DNA of 64,000 nt from Clavaria fumosa. Its lineage: Eukaryota; Basidiomycota; Agaricomycetes; Agaricales; Clavariaceae. Shown here in pieces: positions 36,902-47,089 of this stretch. The position numbers were made by a program, and so were the translations under genes. The notes beneath the pieces are model-generated. The model saw nothing but the letters and a program-made list of their open reading frames with translations. It searched no databases and was not told the origin of the DNA. Each line of letters begins with the position of its first letter. Position 1 is the first letter of the stretch. Location of the stretch: positions 4,774,001 to 4,838,000 of the forward strand of contig OX637794.1 in assembly GCA_951802425.1 (NCBI GenBank), written 5' to 3'.

Positions 36902-37843
36902 TCTTTCCGGATGTGCGCCTGGAACGGCCCATTGTCAACATGGCCGATGTGCACTTCCATCGCATAGAGGATCTCATCCTCTTCCAGTTCCTGGATTCCA
37001 GTGACCTGGTCGCTTTCCGCCTCCTCCTTGAGCTCGTCTGAATTGTACTGGTCCCCACGACCAGCATAGTTGTCTTCTGCGACTTCCTCTGGTGGGATTT
37101 CACCCTCTGGTTCCTCACTTTCAACCGCAGGTGTTTCCTGCGGTTCCTCGGGCTCTGTCTCGCCCGGATCCTCTTGTAAGGTGTAGTTCCTTACATTTCC
37201 CCTAAAAGCCTCTGGCTTTCGCTGTGACTGAGGGCACACATTCGTGTAGTGCCCTGCTTTCCCGCATACATAGCAGGTTAGAGGAGCTTTCCGCTCCTCT
37301 CCACCTCATACCCCAATCTTGGGGCCCGCCTTAGGCGGTTCTAGCCAGGGTTTGCTCCCTCTGGCTTGGGCGCGCTCATCTCACACATGGTCGATCCGCA
37401 GGGGAACAGGTTCCCCTGGCCTGCAGTCTGTGTGCAGCCGATACGGCCGCAGTCTCACAAACCTCTGCTCCACAGGTACTCTACCTGTGGGCGGGTTTCC
37501 TTTGGGACCTGCCTGGTTCCCTGCCGAAGGCACAGCCCTCCGCTGTTGGAGGTAGTGGAGGGTCGCTTCCACTTGGCGACTAGTGTCGATAATATCCTCG
37601 GCTGAGGATAACTTGACACTAATTGCACGAGTTTTGAAGATGGCCTCCACCATCTCATTAGGCAGTCTGTTAAGGAACTGCTTTTTCATCGTACCGGCAT
37701 CAGGCAGGGTGAGCATCCTCTCCACTGCCTGGACCAGTTCATTCCAAAAACCCAAGGCGCCCTTTGCCTTTGTAAACTTCACCTGATAGAAGGCATCCAC
37801 TGCCTTCTGGGCCGTTACCTCGGTCAGGAACCGCTTAAACATC
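36784..37843 (-). pseudogene. gag of the third Gypsy, 5'-truncated
   Basis: The capsid C-terminal half (FKRFLTEVTAQKAVDAFYQV, NELVQAVERML, FLNRLPNEMVEAIF) is followed by two TGA stops (37,381 and 37,306). A zinc knuckle CYVCGKAGHYTNVC (about 37,235-37,280) and a Glu/Pro-rich tail follow. The N-terminal half of the capsid is lost at the palindrome boundary. Confidence 0.8.
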
Positions 37844-38344
37844 ACACCCTTCAGCGTACCCAACTCCCATCTTATAGGGCCAGCCCATTTTGACTGGTGG
37901 CCATCTTATAGGCCCAACCGAGCGTCGGCCGAGATATTACATAATAGGCTGGGCCGAGATCTTAGGTCACCCAAAATTGGTAACTAGAGGTTCAGATGAC
38001 TGGATATGCATGGGGCCCTTAAAATAGGCTTGGCCCAGGTCAGTAGGGCTTGGCTCAGAATAATATTCTTCAACCTGCATTCCAGGTCTAATATCACCAC
38101 CTTACATCTGGTAGCACCCATATTATGATTTTCCAGCCCTAATGCACTGCTCACTCATCTAAATTACCAGATACTGTAGTAATACCACCAGATATTAATG
38201 TACCTGAGCAAGAAGAGCTTAGCCCAGACAATTATTCTGCATCCAAAATCCTATATCAAATGACCCCTTATTTAATATGACACCCTACAATAAATTGTTC
38301 ATTATTGAATGTTAGGTGTGACATGTCACAGTGTGACTAGCACT

Positions 38345-38735
38345 GAAGTACTTCGTTGCTAGTCACATTGTGACACATTGTGACACTTGAAATCTGGGTT
38401 AACTGTAACTGAAGCAGCTATGGAAGTGCAGTAAATATGTTGTCCATGTTCTAATATAGCTGCATCAGAGGTCTCTGTATAGCTGCAAAGGAATATTGGA
38501 CTTGACACATTAATACCACCAGATATTGATGTACCTGAGCAAGAAGAGCTTAGCCCAGACAATTATTCTGCATCCAACATCCTATATCAAATGTCCCTTT
38601 ATTTAATATGACACCCTACAATAAATTGTTCATTATTGAATGTTAGGTGTGACATGTCACAGTGTGACTAGCACTGAAGTACTTCGTCGCTAGTCACATT
38701 GTGACACATTGTCACACTTGAAATCTGGGTTCACT
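38345..38735. repeat. 331-bp tandem repeat in left arm (two phases)
   Basis: The palindromic core GAAGTACTTC recurs at 38,345 and 38,676, exactly 331 bp apart, each flanked by GTCACA/TGTGAC motifs. The right arm has one more unit. Confidence 0.85.
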
Positions 38736-39388
38736 CCCTTCAGCACACCCACCCCCTATCCAAAAGGCCTAGCCAATTTTGACTGATGCCCTTTTCATGG
38801 GCCCAGCTGATCATCAGCTGAGATATTGCTTTATAGGCTTGGCCAATCAACTTGATATACCAAAATCACACTAGGCATACAGGGATCCCATGGTACTGAA
38901 GATGCCCTTTCAAAAGGGCTGGCCAATATACATTTTAGAAACCAGTGTAGAGGGCCTGAAGCACCCTATTGAAACACTTCTTGCACATACATGACAAATT
39001 AGACCAAAGAAGCTGGGGATAGCATACACAGATTATGAAGCCAAAGATCAGAGATGCTATTTGATAGATGCATAAATTGTAAGGTCATCTTCCATTATCT
39101 AAGGCTCCTGATCAGTGTATATAAATGAGATATTATAACTTCACATAACTGGGTGAGATGAAAACAAATATGCCTTCCAATAGGCTTCCAATTGGTAGGA
39201 GCAAATGCAACCTTCAAATATCCAATGGAACCATCACAAGCTAGGGTGAAAGGTGGTGTGTCAACTGATTCAGGATATTCTTTGGGAAAGGATGGGCCTT
39301 AATATCCTTTCTGGAGGGTACATGGACAGCACAACATAGGATGATTTGACACTAGGGATTATTTGAAAGGATGCCACTGGCCCACATA

Positions 39389-39403
39389 GGGTTAGGGTTA
39401 GGG
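39389..39403 (+). repeat. Short telomere-type TTAGGG tract, left arm
   Basis: Reads GGGTTAGGGTTAGGG, two full TTAGGG steps. It is mirrored in the right arm at 45,175-45,190 as CCCTAACCC-type sequence. TTAGGG is the usual basidiomycete telomere unit, but two repeats alone are weak evidence of telomeric origin. Confidence 0.75.
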
Positions 39404-40149
39404 CACATAAACTGCAATAGATTCAGGGTGATCTCTTATACCATATCCATTTGTCAAAGCTAATCCACAAGTACAAATTAATTACAACAAATCTAAAGAA
39501 AAACATGTCTGGCATTTACATCAGAGGATGGGTGGCCAAATCCACCTCTGACAAGCCATTCATATCTTAATATGTGCTTCATTGCAAAGGGGGCACTGCA
39601 ATCTAGGCAAGCCCCACTTCACCAAAGCAAGAGTCCCCAGTCTCAAGTAGATAAGAAAACAAGAAGATGATCTGTAAGAAACTAGGGTGGGAGGACACCA
39701 ACCACATGGCAGTCAGCAGTCCATCCCAGAGCCCATACAGCAGCCCCAAGGTATGAGCAGCAGATAGCACAAAAAAACTTACAAAGATGGGGTTGGGGGA
39801 GGTTGTCTGCATAATAGACCACACTCACATCCTTGGCCCATTTGGCCACCCCAGGTGCAGGTATGAATGAGGGTTGGTTGGGGCCAGCCTGCATATAAGC
39901 AGCCACCAAACCAAAAGGCCCATATGGCCACCCTCTTCACATAATATTCTGAAAAGCAACATCAATGAGCACCATACCAGTAAAAAGTGTGAATAGTAAT
40001 AAAACCCACATACCTCTGCAGGTGTCAAGCTCATACAGACACCTGAAGGCAGACAAGAGCAGCATTCCCTGTATGGCACTGCAGTTGCCACACAGAGAAT
40101 GCTGCCCTTGTCTGCCACAAACCATAAGGTGGACATGGCAGCACAGGAA

Positions 40150-40450
40150 GGGCAGTGGGGGGGTGGGGCAGCAGGTGGGCAGGACAGCAGGCAGGCAGGG
40201 CGGGGTAGCAGGCAGGCAGGCAGGCAGGGTGGGGCAATAGGTGGGCAGGCAGGGCTGCGGGCGGGCAGGGCTGCGGGCAGGGGGCTGCAGGCAGGCGGGG
40301 CTGCGGTCGGGCAGGGCTGTGGGCGGGCAGGGATGCGGGCAGGCGGGGCAGTAGGCAGGTGGAGCAGTAGGCAGGCGGAGCAGCAGGCGGGCGGGGCTGC
40401 GGGCAGGCGGGGCAGTGCAGCATGGCTGTGGGGCAGCAGAGCAGCAGCTC
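40150..40450 (+). repeat. G-rich minisatellite, left arm
   Basis: Irregular tandem units built from GGGCAGGC, GGGGC and TGCGGGC on the plus strand, nearly devoid of A. The right arm has a longer, complementary-strand version. Long open frames across it are products of composition. Confidence 0.9.
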
Positions 40451-41107
40451 GGCAGGCAGCAGTGTGGCGTGCAGCAGCGCGATGTGGTGATGGGACGATG
40501 GGGCGACAGGGAGGTACGGCGATAGGGCAGCTGGACAGGTAGTAGAGCAGAGGGGGCAAGGGAGGCAGTGTCAAGGGGAGAGGGAGGGGAGAGGACTGCA
40601 AGGCTCCGAGGGTGCGAGGCAGAGAGGTGACAGCAATGCGAGAAAGAGAAAAAAAAGGCTTGTGATCATGTCATTGCTGAGTCACATGACATATCAACAT
40701 GAACAAACAGAGCAAAATGTTGAAACAGTGAGCACCAAACAAACACAGTCCTCTGCTCAGTGTTGGGCAGTCAATGACTTTGGTGAAAAGTCAAGTCACT
40801 GACTTTGCTGACTAGTCATTGACAGTCAATGACAGTCAAAGGATCCTTGACTCAGCCAGACCCTGATTAGTTCTGGGTCATGTGCCAAATTCCCTTATAT
40901 GGATTTACCATTTGCATGATGCAGTCATGGCATGTCACACAGCAGACACATGTGAATCTTGTCTCCTGCTTGCTGTGCTTTGGCTACATGCACTTAATAT
41001 CACTCCATTTCACATACTACAGCTGCGCTGTGCATCAAGAGTGTGCTTCAACCCTATAGCAACACCTGTTACCCATCACCTTGTCTCAACTTGTCTCAAC
41101 TGCAGCC

Positions 41108-43330
41108 ATGACAAGAGCAAATGCATGCAAATGGTGGCGAGATTATTTCACTGACCATCCATCTATAAAGCTTGAACTACCTGAGGGCATGACTTGCACA
41201 GGCTTGTCAGCAAAGGACAAGGTTTATTGCACAAAATGCTTGGACAATCACATTGTGGCTGTTCAAGAGGAGGACTGAGCTGGTGTCAAATCTGGACTGT
41301 GACAGGCTGCTCATGGGGTTGATGCTATAGAAGTGTACCTTATGTGCTCGCATGCATTCCTATGTCTGTTTTGACTCTGTCCACTAGTCTGGACTTTGAA
41401 ATCTGGACCACATATGCCCTATGGTTGGCTTTGTGGTGTTCCAACAACAATGTTGTGTCATCTCTGCTACTGCCAATTGCAGCTCACAGAGACAACTGAG
41501 TGAGCAAGGAATGACCACATTCAGCATAGTGGGACACCATCTCCAGGCCAGGGCTCATGCCACACGAACAATCGAATGGGGCTTCAAACAGGTGCAGAAA
41601 CAGCCTTATATGCAACTCAACCTCTCCTCTTTCACATGCCAGGCCCTATGCCTCCTGTTGGGGCTTCAAATAGCAGTACAAGCTTCTCAGCAACACAACC
41701 CTCAGACTCATGACCACCACCTTCATCATCTGTGCCACCTTCACCTGCTGTACCATTTTTATCACCTCCCTTCTTGAACTCACCAATCCTTCCAAATTTC
41801 AGCCCTGCTCCATCAGAAGCTGGTTCTTCGATGACTGGCCAAGCATCAAGTGCATGGGATTCTCGAAATCATTCCCTTTCAGGACTCTGATGCACTTCCT
41901 CTTGGTTCAGTCCAGGCAAAACTACTGACACATGGACTGTGGCCCACCAACACAGTTTTGAGAACCATATGGCTTGAATAACAGCCTCAGTGGGATTCTC
42001 ATTGTCATGGATTGATAATCCTGCATGGCTCGATTTCTTGGATGAATTTTTACCCACTGCAAGATCCCCATCTTGAAAGTCCTCACCAATCATATTGTTC
42101 CAGCTGCTCTTGCTATGTATCGGGCTGAAGCAAAGGCTGCTGCCAAAGGTCATGATGTGACAATCCAAGCAGATGGGTGGACTGGTGTTAATTATCACCA
42201 CCTATTGCATTTATGATTACTGTGGATGGAAAGGTATGCATTTGCCATTTCATATGCTCTTCATATGTACTGATATGTTGATAGATTCAAACTGTAAAGG
42301 TCCATGATGTGTCTGCAGAGCGCAAAACAGCTGAAAATCTGATCCCACTCCTTGAGGAAGTCATCAAGCTGGTCAAAATTGAGAGGGGTGCAGTTGTTGT
42401 GGCAATTGTCACTGATGCCTCTGGTGAATGTCATAAGGCTCAACATATAGTTGGACAGAAATATCTGAACATCATTGTTCTTGACTGCTATGCACACCAG
42501 GTTTGTGTAATTTCTACTCAGGCATAATTATGGACTGATAATTTTGTAGATAAACCTTGTTGTTGGTGATTATTTCAAGTCTGGAGCTGCCCTTCTTTTC
42601 TATACTACCATGGCAAATGAGGTTATAACATGGCTTTGCAGCAAGACATATGTGCTTGCTCTACTCCAGACAGCTCATCTCAATGCAACAGGCACTGTGA
42701 AGACAGTCATTCACACAGTTCTCACTTGCTGGACAGCTCATTATCAGGCATATAGATGCCTGCAGCTCAAGCAGGTGTCTATATGCCTGCTTGAGCTGCA
42801 GGCATCTCTTCTTTGTATCTGCTCAGCTGATGCTGCAAGGCTTCCTGCAAAAAAGCAGATTGTTACTGGTGATAGAGTGGCCAAAGCACATGCTCAAAAG
42901 ATGATCAGCATCATCATGAATCCTGTGTTCTGGCACTCCCTGCTCTGGTCTATATCCTGCTGTTATGGTTGGCTTCAAGTCCTAATGACTGCATTGCCAC
43001 AGTATTAAATGACACCTAGAGCCCCTTGTAATTGCTGCAAACATTACACAAGCTTCATTCTGCTGCCTCAACACTGTGCTGCTCACATTTGGCTTTCTGA
43101 TGATGCAATATCATGGGTTTACTGATGAAGAGGATCTGTGCCATTATGGACAGTCTAGAAAAGTGCTGGATTGTTGCTGACCAGGAGATCTTCATTGCTG
43201 CAGTAGTCCTCAATCCCTTCTATCGATGTGCACCCTTTGCAGCACACCCCTTTCTCAACAATGCTGGGATTCACACTCTCATGCACCACTCTCATGCACC
43301 ACCTCTGGATCTGGTTCTATGCAACTGAGC
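41108..43330 (+). pseudogene. hAT-family transposase remnant
   Basis: Exon-like pieces follow one another in shifting frames. First comes MTRANACKWWRDYF near 41,108 (BED-finger region, with CTKCLDNH). Next are NPAWLDFLDEFLPTA and VPAALAMYRAEAKAAAKGHD (about 42,010-42,150), then ADGWTGVNYHH (first catalytic Asp region, about 42,170). VAIVTDASGECHKAQHI and VLDCYAHQ follow (about 42,400-42,500), with INLVVGDYFKSGAALLF after a short intron, and finally ADQEIFIAAVVLNPFYR near the C-terminal dimerisation region. The RNase H-like hAT order is clear. Several stops and frame changes interrupt it, so I read it as dead. Confidence 0.72.
42754..42807. repeat. Perfect 22-nt stem hairpin inside the hAT transposase remnant
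   Basis: AGATGCCTGCAGCTCAAGCA plus GG is followed, after a 10-nt loop, by its exact reverse complement. The coding frame reads through it as two related peptides (RCLQLKQ and LLELQAS), so it looks like a local inverted duplication of coding sequence. Confidence 0.9.
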
Positions 43331-43609
43331 CTTCACACCTCTTCTTTTCAGAGCTTCATGATTATCTGAATCAAACTGGGTTGTACATGCTCACCCACAT
43401 CTAGACTCTAGCTTATCACATCATATAGAACCTAGTACATAAAATCCTCCCATTCTAGCTTGGCCTGAGTACAGGGCCAAGAAAAGGCTTGTGATTGTGT
43501 CATTGGGCTGAGTCACATGACATATCAACATGAACAAACAGAGCCAAATGTTGAAACACTTTATATAGTGAGCACCAAACAAACACGGTGCATACAACGT
43601 CCTCTGCTG

Positions 43610-44440
43610 CCCCACTGCCCCCGTTGCCTGCCACCCCGTTGCCCCACCACCCTGCTTTCCCAGCATCCCGCCCTCCCCTCCTGCCAAGCTGCCCCTGCTC
43701 CGCTGCTCCGCTGCCCCGCTGCCCGCCACCCTGCTGCCCTGACGCCCCACCCTGCCCACCCGCAGCCCCGCCTGCCCGCAGCCCTGCCCACCCGCAGCCC
43801 TGCCCTGCCCGCCTGCAGCCCCGCCTGCCCGCCCGCTGCCCTGCCTGCCCGCCACCTGCCCTGATGCCCCACTCCGCTGCCTCGCAGCCCCGCCTGCCCC
43901 ACCCTGCCCACCCGCTGCCCCGCCTGCCCCGCCTGCCCGCAGCCCTGCCCACAGCCCCACCAGCCCACCCGCAGCCCTTCCCTGCCCGCCTGCAGCCCCG
44001 CCTGCCCGCCCGCTGCCCCGCCTCTACACCCGCTGCCCCGCCTGCCCACCCGCTGCCCCGCCCTGCCTGCCCGCAGCCCTGCCCTGCCCTCCTGCTGCCC
44101 CGCCTGCCCGCCCGCTGCCCCGCCTGCCTGCCCGCTGCCCCACCCTGCCTGCCCGCTGCCCCACCCTGCCTGCCCGCTGCCCCGCCCCGCCTGCCCGCAG
44201 CCCCGCCCTGCCCTCCTGCTGCCCCGCCTGCCCGCCCGCTGCCCCGCCTCTACACCCGCTGCCCCGCCTGCCCGCTGGCCCGCCTGCCCACCCGCTGCCT
44301 CGCCTACCCACCCACTGCCTCGCAGCCCCGCAGCCCTGCCCACCCGCTGCCTCGCAGCCCCGCAGCCCCGCAGCCCTGCCCACCCGCAGCCCTGCCTGCT
44401 GCCCAGCTGCCCCGCCTGCCCACTGCCCTTCCTGTGCTGC
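43610..44440 (-). repeat. C-rich (minus-strand G-rich) minisatellite, right arm
   Basis: About 830 bp of units such as CCCGCCTGCCCGCTGCCCCG and CCGCAGCCCTGCC. It is the mirror of the left-arm array but nearly three times longer. It produces open frames of over 300 codons on both strands made almost only of Pro/Ala/Cys or Gly/Ala/Arg, which I do not accept as genes. Confidence 0.9.
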
Positions 44441-45174
44441 CATGTCCACCTTATGGTTTGTGGCAGACAAGGGCAGCATTCTCTGTGTGGCAACTGCAGT
44501 GCCATACAGGGAATGCTGCTCTTGTCTGCCTTCAGGTGTCTGTATGAGCTTGACACCTGCAGAGGTATGTGGGTTTTATTACTATTCACACTTTTTACTG
44601 GTATGGTGCTCATTGATGTTGCTTTTCAGAATATTATGTGAAGAGGGTGGCCATATGGGCCTTTTGGTTTGGTGGCTGCTTATATGCAGGCTGGCCCCAA
44701 CCAACCCTCATTCATACCTGCACCTGGGGTGGCCAAATGGGCCAAGGATGTGAGTGTGGTCTATTATGCAGACAACCTCCCCCAACCCCATCTTTGTAAG
44801 TTTTTTTGTGCTATCTGCTGCTCATACCTTGGGGCTGCTGTATGGGCTCTGGGATGGACTGCTGACTGCCATGTGGTTGGTGTCCTCCCACCCTAGTTTC
44901 TTACAGATCATCTTCTTGTTTTCTTATCTACTTGAGACTGGGGACTCTTGCTTTGGTGAAGTGGGGCTTGCCTAGATTGCAGTGCCCCCTTTGCAATGAA
45001 GCACATATTAAGATATGAATGGCTTGTCAGAGGTGGATTTGGCCACCCATCCTCTGATGTAAATGCCAGACATGTTTTTCTTTAGATTTGTTGTAATTAA
45101 TTTGTACTTGTGGATTAGCTTTGACAAATGGATATGGTATAAGAGATCACCCTGAATCTATTGCAGTTTATGTG

Positions 45175-45190
45175 CCCTAACCCTAACCCT
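45175..45190 (-). repeat. Short telomere-type tract, right arm
   Basis: CCCTAACCCTAACCCT, the mirror image of the tract at 39,389-39,403, at the corresponding distance from the palindrome's outer end after allowing for the extra repeat unit. Confidence 0.75.
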
Positions 45191-45847
45191 ATGTGGGCCA
45201 GTGGCATCCTTTCAAATAATCCCTAGTGTCAAATCATCCTATGTTGTGCTGTCCATGTACCCTCCAGAAAGGATATTAAGGCCCATCCTTTCCCAAAGAA
45301 TATCCTGAATCAGTTGACACACCACCTTTCACCCTAGCTTGTGATGGTTCCATTGGATATTTGAAGGTTGCATTTGCTCCTACCAATTGGAAGCCTATTG
45401 GAAGGCATATTTGTTTTCATCTCACCCAGTTATGTGAAGTTATAATATCTCATTTATATACACTGATCAGGAGCCTTAGATAATGGAAGATGACCTTACA
45501 ATTTATGCATCTATCAAATAGCATCTCTGATCTTTGGCTTCATAATCTGTGTATGCTATCCCCAGCTTCTTTGGTCTAATTTGTCATGTATGTGCAAGAA
45601 GTGTTTCAATAGGGTGCTTCAGGCCCTCTACACTGGTTTCTAAAATGTATATTGGCCAGCCCTTTTGAAAGGGCATCTTCAGTACCATGGGATCCCTGTA
45701 TGCCTAGTGTGATTTTGGTATATCAAGTTGATTGGCCAAGCCTATAAAGCAATATCTCAGCTGATGATCAGCTGGGCCCATGAAAAGGGCATCAGTCAAA
45801 ATTGGCTAGGCCTTTTGGATAGGGGGTGGGTGTGCTGAAGGGAGTGA

Positions 45848-46600
45848 ACCCAGATTTCAAGTGTGACAATGTGTCACAATGTGACTAGCGACGAAGTACT
45901 TCAGTGCTAGTCACACTGTGACATGTCACACCTAACATTCAATAATGAACAATTTATTGTAGGGTGTCATATTAAATAAAGGGACATTTGATATAGGATG
46001 TTGGATGCAGAATAATTGTCTGGGCTAAGCTCTTCTTGCTCAGGTACATCAATATCTGGTGGTATTAATGTGTCAAGTCCAATATTCCTTTGCAGCTATA
46101 CAGAGACCTCTGATGCAGCTATATTAGAACATGGACAACATATTTACTGCACTTCCATAGCTGCTTCAGTTACAGTTAACCCAGATTTCAAGTGTCACAA
46201 TGTGTCACAATGTGACTAGCGACGAAGTACTTCAGTGCTAGTCACACTGTGACATGTCACACCTAACATTCAATAATGAACAATTTATTGTAGGGTGTCA
46301 TATTAAATAAAGGGACATTTGATATAGGATGTTGGATGCAGAATAATTGTCTGGGCTAAGCTCTTCTTGCTCAGGTACATCAATATCTGGTGGTATTAAT
46401 GTGTCAAGTCCAATATTCCTTTGCAGCTATACAGAGACCTCTGATGCAGCTATATTAGAACATGGACAACATATTTACTGCACTTCCATAGCTGCTTCAG
46501 TTACAGTTAACCCAGATTTCAAGTGTCACAATGTGTCACAATGTGACTAGCAACGAAGTACTTCAGTGCTAGTCACACTGTGACATGTCACACCTAACAT
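45848..46600. repeat. 331-bp tandem repeat array in right arm (three phases)
   Basis: GAAGTACTTC cores at 45,893, 46,224 and 46,555 are 331 bp apart. Each unit carries the same AT-rich sequence and an identical 67-codon chance frame. Flanking GTCACA/TGTGAC palindromes accompany each core. Confidence 0.9.
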
Positions 46601-47089
46601 TCAATAATGAACAATTTATTGTAGGGTGTCATATTAAATAAGGGGTCATTTGATATAGGATTTTGGATGCAGAATAATTGTCTGGGCTAAGCTCTTCTTG
46701 CTCAGGTACATTAATATCTGGTGGTATTACTACAGTATCTGGTAATTTAGATGAGTGAGCAGTGCATTAGGGCTGGAAAATCATAATATGGGTGCTACCA
46801 GATGTAAGGTGGTGATATTAGACCTGGAATGCAGGTTGAAGAATATTATTCTGAGCCAAGCCCTACTGACCTGGGCCAAGCCTATTTTAAGGGCCCCATG
46901 CATATCCAGTCATCTGAACCTCTAGTTACCAATTTTGGGTGACCTAAGATCTCGGCCCAGCCTATTATGTAATATCTCGGCCGACGCTCGGTTGGGCCTA
47001 TAAGATGGCCACCAGTCAAAATGGGCTGGCCCTATAAGATGGGAGTTGGGTATGCTGAAGGGTGTGCTGTAATAACATGGACAACTTTG

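Larger units (their letters stand above)
30447..37843 (-). mobile_element. Third Gypsy element, 5'-truncated, with an accessory ORF between integrase and 3' LTR
   Basis: Minus-strand order: gag (37,843 to 36,784), protease, RT, RNase H, integrase (36,901 to 33,423), a ~200-bp gap, a long accessory ORF (33,122 to 30,789), purine tract GGAGGGGGAGGG, and 3' LTR (30,671-30,447). The 5' LTR and first part of gag are missing, cut at 37,843 by the palindrome. Many in-frame TGA codons and an RT active-site change show that it is dead. Confidence 0.87.
37844..40600 (-). repeat. Left arm of the giant palindrome (~2.76 kb)
   Basis: Inverted copy of 43,606-47,070. The outermost bases, ACACCCTTCAGC followed by CCCAACTCCCATCTTATAGGG, occur in reverse at 47,070. 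A sampled 120-bp stretch (39,601-39,720) is identical to its mirror image. The arm contains two 331-bp units, a TTAGGG tract and a G-rich minisatellite. Apart from a few CpGs at the outer end it is almost CpG-free. Short open frames recur identically in both arms but look non-coding. Confidence 0.92.
40758..43480 (+). mobile_element. Degenerate hAT-type element in the palindrome centre
   Basis: The left end CAGTGTTGGGCAGTCAATGAC at 40,758 has the CAGTGxTGGGCA form typical of hAT ends and is preceded by CCTCTGCT; the same 8-mer occurs at 43,601-43,608. No matching right terminus was found, so the right end looks truncated. A ~110-bp sequence (GGCTTGTGAT... to CCTCTGCT) is directly repeated on both sides (about 40,655-40,757 and 43,485-43,608), suggesting insertion into the palindrome loop with partial duplication. 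Confidence 0.7.
43606..47070 (+). repeat. Right arm of the giant palindrome (~3.46 kb)
   Basis: Inverse of 40,600-37,844, longer because of a larger C-rich minisatellite (43,610-44,440) and one extra 331-bp unit. Outside those expansions I saw almost no differences between the arms. The right border at about 47,070 (GAAGGGTGT) abuts an unrelated multi-exon gene, while the left border abuts a Gypsy gag, so no common target duplication exists. Confidence 0.92.

Noticed and set aside
39389..39403. True chromosome end or internal telomere
   Set aside because: Only two TTAGGG steps, surrounded by ordinary repeat DNA.
43561..44613. Open frames of 350 and 319 codons on opposite strands in the right palindrome arm
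   Set aside because: They consist almost only of Gly/Ala/Arg or Pro/Ala/Cys and come from the GC-rich minisatellite; both strands are open for compositional reasons.
44442..44753. 103-codon Cys/Leu-rich frame repeated in both palindrome arms
   Set aside because: Its identity between arms reflects the palindrome; overlapping frames are equally open and no domain is recognisable.
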